From positions 1 through 64,000 of the forward strand of contig NZ_JBHIKY010000010.1 of NCBI RefSeq assembly GCF_042139015.1: a DNA stretch of 64,000 nt, written 5' to 3'. Source of the stretch: JBHIKY01 sp042139015. GTDB lineage: Bacteria > Bacillota > Bacilli > Bacillales > Marinococcaceae. This document shows positions 60,113-64,000 of this stretch, piece after piece (the stretch's first letter is position 1; every line of letters begins with the position of its first letter). Both the position numbers and the translations under genes were made by a program. The notes below the pieces were generated by a model. That model was not told where the DNA came from. It searched no databases and worked only from the letters and a program-made list of their open reading frames with translations.

Positions 60113-60938
60113 TTTTTCGAAATAAATACATTGTCAGGGGGGCAAAGAGTACGATAAAAACAGCCGATGCAATCAGTACCCACATCACTTGAGCAAAGGT
60201 GGCTGTTCCGTGCATTAGTCCGCGTGATGCAGTGACCAATAACGTAACAGGATTTACATCCACTACTGCTTCGAGCCAGGCAGGCATCGTCCGCGGATCC
60301 ACAAATATATTACTTGCAAATGTTAATGGAAACAGCACTGCCATGCTGATACCCATAACAGAGTTAGGAGTACGAAGCACCAGACCAAGAGACGTAAAGA
60401 TCCACGATACACTGAATGCAAATACCAGAAGAAGAAGAATTGCCGACAAGACTCCGACTGTTCCTCCTTCCGGACGAAAACCAAGTACAAGGCCGAGTAA
60501 AATAACTATCGTTGATGCAAGCATATATCGAACTGTATCTCCAAGCAAAGCTCCGACTAATACAGAGGGCTGCCAAATTGGCAAGGTGCGAAATCGATCG
60601 AAAATGCCTTTTGAAATGTCTGTATTTAATGAGACTCCTGTATAAACAGTGATAAAGACTACCGTCTGAACAAGAATGCCTGGAAGTAGAAATTGTAAAT
60701 ATTCACCGGTTGAGCCGGCTAGTGCACCACCGAATAGAAACGTAAACATAAGAGTAAACATTACAGGAAAAGCCGTCACATCAAATAGCTGCTCTGGCAC
60801 ATATTTAATTTTCAAAAGTGCCCGCCAGCCAAAAACAAACGAGGCGGTCAGGGCATTTTGTCTCTGCGGCCTGTTTTTTGAAGAAAGAGCGGATTGTAAA
60901 TTCTTATTTGAATTGGCATGATATGGACTGTCCATCAC
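60105..60938 (-). CDS. ABC-2-type permease (DrrB-like)
   Basis: A 277-residue membrane subunit with six spans. The ABC-2 features are FLLPGILVQTVVFITVYTGV, then DRFRTLPIWQPSVLVGALLGD and FPLTFASNIFVDPRTMPAWL, with DVNPVTLLVTASRGL near the end, all typical of daunorubicin-type DrrB exporters. It works with the ATPase encoded directly upstream, whose stop overlaps this start (ATGA), so they are translationally coupled. Likely exports a toxic compound or a lipid; substrate unknown. Confidence 0.9.
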   Translation of the reverse strand: MMDSPYHANSNKNLQSALSSKNRPQRQNALTASFVFGWRALLKIKYVPEQLFDVTAFPVMFTLMFTFLFGGALAGSTGEYLQFLLPGILVQTVVFITVYTGVSLNTDISKGIFDRFRTLPIWQPSVLVGALLGDTVRYMLASTIVILLGLVLGFRPEGGTVGVLSAILLLLVFAFSVSWIFTSLGLVLRTPNSVMGISMAVLFPLTFASNIFVDPRTMPAWLEAVVDVNPVTLLVTASRGLMHGTATFAQVMWVLIASAVFIVLFAPLTMYLFRKKR

Positions 60939-61939
60939 GAAACCTCCTCATCTTGGCCATGTTCCTCCGCAGGACGCCCCGTCAATGCAAGAAACACTTC
61001 GTCCAAACTTGGCTGTCCCAAGGAAAAATTAGAAACGGAGATGCCAGCTTTCGTAAGATTCCCTATAGCATTCGTTACAATTTCTGTGTCTGAAATACGG
61101 GCAGATAGAGCAGCCGGGTCGCCCTCTAAATGGATTGGAACACCTAATGCTTCTGCCAAAAATTGTTCAGCTGCAGGTCGTTTAGATGGATTCTCCAGTC
61201 TGATATGCAAAGCGCCGGCTCCTACGGAGGCTTTGAGTTCACCGCTTGTGCCTTCGGCAATAACTCTGCCGTGGTCTATAACGGATATCCGATCAGCCAG
61301 TTGGTCTGCTTCGTCCAAATATTGAGTAGTCAGAAGAACCGTTGTCCCTGCAGCAACCAACGCCCTGACAATATCCCACACTTGATTTCGGCTGCGAGGA
61401 TCAAGCCCGGTCGTCGGCTCATCTAAAAACAATAAATCCGGGGTGACAACAATACTTGTCGCAATATCAATTCTGCGCCTCATACCGCCGGAGTATTTTT
61501 TCACCTGCTGCTCCGATGCTTCACTCAGACCAAAAGCATCGAGCAGTTCTTTTGCTCTTTCCTTAGCCATGTGACGTGAATACCCCATTAAACGGGCGAT
61601 CATGTAAAGATTTTCAAAACCGGAAAGATCTTCATCAACAGAGGCAAACTGCCCCGTTAAACTCATCCGGCTTCTGACAGCATCCGCATTCTCAATCACA
61701 TCTTCACCCAGCACCGCAGCTGTTCCGGCATCCGGCTTCAAAAGAGTAGCTAACATCCGGATGGTGGTCGTTTTACCTGCTCCATTCGGGCCGAGAAATC
61801 CATGAACTGTTCCTTTGCGAACGGTTAGATCAATTCCGTCCACCGCTCTTTTTTTCCCGAAGATCTTTACGAGACCACGAGCTTGTATTGCCAGATCATC
61901 CGGCATATTCTTAGTGCCTGGAGTCTTCAAAAACCTCAC
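60935..61939 (-). CDS. ABC transporter ATP-binding protein (DrrA-like)
   Basis: A 334-residue ATPase of the daunorubicin-resistance (DrrA) family. Walker A is FLGPNGAGKTTTIRM, the signature KYSGGMRRRIDIA and Walker B LLFLDEPTTGLDPRSR; the DrrA-typical C-terminal region ends LGQPSLDEVFLALTGRPAEE. It energises the ABC-2 permease downstream. The start is uncertain: GTG at 61939 lies directly after GGAAGG and TTG 61930 or ATG 61906 are alternatives. A possible promoter is TAGCCA-17-TATAAT on the minus strand at 62085-62113. Confidence 0.9.
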   Translation of the reverse strand: MRFLKTPGTKNMPDDLAIQARGLVKIFGKKRAVDGIDLTVRKGTVHGFLGPNGAGKTTTIRMLATLLKPDAGTAAVLGEDVIENADAVRSRMSLTGQFASVDEDLSGFENLYMIARLMGYSRHMAKERAKELLDAFGLSEASEQQVKKYSGGMRRRIDIATSIVVTPDLLFLDEPTTGLDPRSRNQVWDIVRALVAAGTTVLLTTQYLDEADQLADRISVIDHGRVIAEGTSGELKASVGAGALHIRLENPSKRPAAEQFLAEALGVPIHLEGDPAALSARISDTEIVTNAIGNLTKAGISVSNFSLGQPSLDEVFLALTGRPAEEHGQDEEVS

Positions 61940-62230
61940 CCTTCCCTTGAAAATGAGAACTTCTTCAATAAGTATACGTCAAAAAATAAGAATTCAACAG
62001 CTGCATTGGTTGAATTACCAACAGTGCCGAACCGCTCTTACCTTACTATCCAATCACCTCACTCTATGAGGAACGTTTGTTCTTATTATAGCATAGGAGC
62101 ACTAGGCTGGCTATTACAAAAAAGACTTTCCTATTTTCCACTGCTGGAAATCGATCGATTGAAAGCTAACTCAATGTGCATTTCAATAATGAGAGGGGAG
62201 GGCAATTGGATGCGGCAAAAAGATAGCGGA

Positions 62231-62249
62231 TAATAGCAAAATGCTATTA
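62231..62249. promoter_or_regulatory. Inverted repeat TAATAGC-N5-GCTATTA
   Basis: Perfect 7-bp arms, 117 bases upstream of the RHH-like start. Shares the GCTAT/ATAGC half-site with 62310-62326, which suggests two operators for one protein. Confidence 0.55.
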
Positions 62250-62309
62250 TGATGAAAGTAAAGAAAGATCTGTGCTTGAAAGACTTTGTCGATAAACGAG
62301 ATACCATAT

Positions 62310-62326
62310 GCTATCATAGTAATAGC
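62310..62326. promoter_or_regulatory. Inverted repeat GCTAT-N7-ATAGC
   Basis: Perfect 5-bp arms about 40 bases before the start of the RHH-like gene, probably overlapping its promoter. Same half-site as the repeat at 62231. Confidence 0.55.
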
Positions 62327-62365
62327 GCAAGATATCTTATTGGGGGTAGAGGAGTGTGGCAGGAA

Positions 62366-62560
62366 ATGCAGGAAGAATCAAAGATTCAATTAAATGTAAG
62401 GATTCATAAAGATACATATGAGCAGTTAAATGAAATTGTCGATTACTATCAAGAACATACGAAACTTGGTCGTGTCTATAAAGGAGATGTCCTAACCGAT
62501 ATCATTGAAAAATCTCATCAAATTATGGAAAAGCAAAAACTAATGAACCGCCGTAGTTAA
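62366..62560 (+). CDS. Small ribbon-helix-helix-like protein, 64 aa
   Basis: A short protein whose opening SKIQLNVRIHKDTYEQLNEIV fits a ribbon-helix-helix DNA-binding fold (a beta strand, then two helices), followed by TKLGRVYKGDVLTDIIEKSH as the second helix region. The tail is basic. The GTG at 62354 is an alternative start; GAGGAG precedes both. Two inverted repeats upstream with equal half-sites make autoregulation plausible. No toxin gene is adjacent, so it is not obviously an antitoxin. Confidence 0.6.
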   Translation: MQEESKIQLNVRIHKDTYEQLNEIVDYYQEHTKLGRVYKGDVLTDIIEKSHQIMEKQKLMNRRS

Positions 62561-62583
62561 ACCATTACCTGGCTTGATTTCAC

Positions 62584-62818
62584 AGAAGACGGGGCTGTAG
62601 CAAAAGCCCCTTTTTATAGAAAAAGTAGTATCCTAAATAGAAGATAGCAGGGGACAAGTCCGAAGACTCCAGTGGGAAGAGCAGCGGCTGAAGATCCGCC
62701 GGGCGCGGGTTTCGCCCGGTTAGCTGAAGCGCTGCCCACGGAAAGCGAAGGACTTGTCCACTGCTTTTTTTACCATGCAAAAGGGGCGAGTATCATTTAT
62801 GATACAGCCCCGTCTTCT
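62584..62818. repeat. 221-bp structured repeat with terminal inverted repeats, copy 2
   Basis: The core 62591-62811 matches copy 1 (40785-41005) with three substitutions seen by eye and no length change. Here the termini are perfect and longer: AGAAGACGGGGCTGTA on the left and TACAGCCCCGTCTTCT on the right. It lies between the RHH-like gene and the convergent TauE-type gene. It is not coding and has no transposase, so it resembles a MITE or a mobile terminator-like RNA element. Confidence 0.85.
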
Positions 62819-62822
62819 ATGA

Positions 62823-63572
62823 TTATGCAAAGAGCAGCCGCAGACCGCCCACTGCTGCCAGAACTAATATAATTATATTGAAAATCCGTTGCGGAATGAG
62901 CGGCAGCGTCTTTATTCCAATGTACGTCCCGAAAAGTATAGCAGGAATTAACCAGGCATTGAAGGCAATGGTGTCCTGCGTAATTAAGCCCAATCCAGAA
63001 TACATAGGAACCTTAATAAGGTTTACGGTTAGAAAAAACCACGCTCCAGTTCCGATAAATTCTTTTTTTGAAAGAGCTATGGCCAGTAAGAAGATAGCCA
63101 TAACAGGTCCAGCAGCATTGCCAATCATCGTTGTAAAGCCTGCTAGTGTACCCATTACTCCGATGAACCAGATCGAACGCGGCATATTGTTCATCCATTT
63201 GGCTCCCCCGTAGTCCCTAAAAACCTGTAAAGCTACCATAATAAGTACAATAGCGCCTATAATTACTTCTATCGATCTGCTTGATTCTACAAAAAATAAC
63301 AGAAGAAATCCGATGAACAAACCGCCAAGTACCCAGGGAAGCAGCGAGAGCAGCGTTTTCCAGTTTACACTGCGCCTATAATAGCTTACGGCAATCAAAT
63401 CAGCTGTAATTAACATTGGCAGAACGATCCCAATTGATTCTCTCGCAGGGAAGACCGAAGCCATCGTGGCAGCCACAAAGATGCCAAGCGTAGGCAGCCC
63501 TGTCTTGGAAATCCCTATTAATACTGCACATCCTATCACTATAACAATATGTATTGGTTCTAACCCCAGCAT
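62823..63572 (-). CDS. TauE/SafE-family sulfite/organosulfonate exporter-like protein
   Basis: A 249-residue membrane protein with about eight spans of the TauE/SafE (TSUP) family, which moves sulfite, sulfonates or other small anions. Typical segments: GISKTGLPTLGIFVA near the N-terminus and GFTTMIGNAAGPVMAIFLLA at the start of the second repeat; these form the duplicated G-x-G motif. No sulfur-metabolism genes are adjacent. Start ATG; the ribosome site (AGAGAAAAT) is weak. Confidence 0.87.
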   Translation of the reverse strand: MLGLEPIHIVIVIGCAVLIGISKTGLPTLGIFVAATMASVFPARESIGIVLPMLITADLIAVSYYRRSVNWKTLLSLLPWVLGGLFIGFLLLFFVESSRSIEVIIGAIVLIMVALQVFRDYGGAKWMNNMPRSIWFIGVMGTLAGFTTMIGNAAGPVMAIFLLAIALSKKEFIGTGAWFFLTVNLIKVPMYSGLGLITQDTIAFNAWLIPAILFGTYIGIKTLPLIPQRIFNIIILVLAAVGGLRLLFA

Positions 63573-63892
63573 ATTTTCTCTGCCTCTCTATCTATCTATT
63601 AACAATTCACTTTATAATCTCTTATTTTAGCATAACTTCTCATTAGTTAGAGAAAAACTGCTTCCTGTTATAACGTATATTGGGACAAAGGGAAAAATAA
63701 CTTTTTTGGGTTGTATATTTGGCATTCTTCCAGGAAGGAACAATAGCCAATAATAGGGCCCAGTCTTGTTGACACGCTTCTGGTTGTAGGTTAATGTTCG
63801 GTTATGGAGCGCAGAGGCTGTTTCAGGCGGTAATTGTAACTTTTACATTAAAGTGCCAGCAATAGAAATGAACATTTGGGAGGTTAGGAAAC
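63573..63892. other. Intergenic region with fabF promoter
   Basis: The 320 bases between the divergent TauE-type and fabF genes hold the promoter at 63769-63797 and a small CTTCC-A-GGAAG palindrome near 63727. No coding frame, FapR box or repeat was recognised. Confidence 0.5.
63769..63797 (+). promoter_or_regulatory. Sigma-A promoter upstream of fabF
   Basis: TTGACA, 17 bases, TAATGT. It gives a leader of about 90 bases before the start at 63893. Confidence 0.7.
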
Positions 63893-64000
63893 ATGAACCG
63901 GAGAGTGGTAGTAACAGGATGTGGAGTTGTATCTCCGCTGGGTAATGAGGTAGATACGTTTTGGAATCACTTAATTTCAGGAAAGTCAGGCATTAAGAAA
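63893..64000 (+). CDS. fabF: Beta-ketoacyl-ACP synthase II, FabF (5' part only)
   Basis: The first 36 codons of the elongating condensing enzyme of fatty-acid synthesis; the window ends inside it. NRRVVVTGCGVVSPLGNEVD and FWNHLISGKSGIKK are the standard opening of KAS II proteins. GGGAGG lies about 11 bases before the ATG. It has its own promoter. Confidence 0.88.
   Translation, partial: MNRRVVVTGCGVVSPLGNEVDTFWNHLISGKSGIKK

Larger units (their letters stand above)
61940..62365. other. Divergent intergenic region
   Basis: The 426 bases contain the likely minus-strand promoter of the drrAB-like pair (62085-62113) and two inverted repeats with GCTAT/ATAGC half-sites (62231-62249 and 62310-62326) before the RHH-like gene. 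The open frames crossing it lack ribosome sites. Confidence 0.5.

Noticed and set aside
60199..60645. 148-codon plus-strand frame opposite the ABC-2 permease
   Set aside because: It is antisense to a clearly recognisable membrane protein gene, has low-complexity composition and no ribosome site.
1..64000. CRISPR array, prophage, integrated plasmid, tRNA or rRNA genes
   Set aside because: No regularly spaced direct repeats, phage structural genes, integrase, cloverleaf-like tRNA ends or rRNA segments were seen while reading.

Overview
The window comes from a low-to-mid GC, spore-forming Firmicute, most likely a Bacillaceae species. It carries Shine-Dalgarno sequences close to AAGGAGG, frequent TTG and GTG starts, a CotF-type spore coat protein, a SpoVB/YkvU-type flippase, and homologues of B. 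subtilis YkpA, YppC, YpcP, YjlB, YwbD and CvfB. Exported proteins (solute-binding lipoprotein, SodC, vWA lipoprotein, gamma-glutamyltransferase) are strongly acidic, which fits a halophilic or alkaliphilic life; that is inference. No rRNA, tRNA, CRISPR array, prophage or transposase gene was seen.

1-2395: poly-gamma-glutamate locus on the minus strand (capD/ggt, capE/pgsE, 5' part of capB/pgsB). 2545-12083: ZIP metal transporter, small unknowns, DJ-1/PfpI protein, two adjacent decayed genes (AarF-type kinase and C45 acyltransferase), NupC, haloacid dehalogenase and esterase. 12209-18027: complete sugar-uptake operon (binding protein, two permeases, Gfo/Idh/MocA oxidoreductase, LacI regulator) with two TGAAAACGATTTCA operators and no ATPase gene. 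18059-27400: YihY protein, membrane-anchored serine protease, ABC-F ATPase, TetR/MFS efflux pair, stand-alone HemD, Cys-rich small protein, a large non-coding repeat block and a frameshifted formaldehyde dehydrogenase. 27717-40813: SLH-NlpC/P60 wall hydrolase, YjlB cupin, carbon-nitrogen hydrolase plus GNAT pair, lactate permease, CvfB, cold-shock protein, AsnB, MFS transporter, flippase. 41019-50293: SodC, LD-carboxypeptidase, M50-like protein, 5'-3' exonuclease, VOC protein, diguanylate cyclase, hydrolases and a D-tartrate dehydratase.

50427-52738 is the most interesting region. A nicotianamine synthase/CntL-like gene and a DinF-type MATE exporter are transcribed divergently from overlapping promoters, and a near-perfect Zur box covers both. 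I read this as a zinc-repressed metallophore production and export module. It lacks the opine dehydrogenase (CntM) and histidine racemase (CntK) genes of the staphylopine, pseudopaline and bacillopaline loci.

52956-64000: DUF4870 protein, coat protein, rRNA methyltransferase, HPr-like protein without its phosphorylatable histidine, PurT, DUF2515 protein, vWA lipoprotein with a C-terminal 11-residue repeat, DrrAB-type ABC exporter, a small RHH-like protein with paired inverted repeats, TauE-type exporter and the start of fabF.

Three kinds of dispersed non-coding repeat occur: a 221-bp element with terminal inverted repeats (two copies differing at three positions), a roughly 100-bp stem-loop element with compensatory stem changes (two copies), and the common Bacillaceae composite repeat (two places, opposite orientation). 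Most copies lie between convergent genes.
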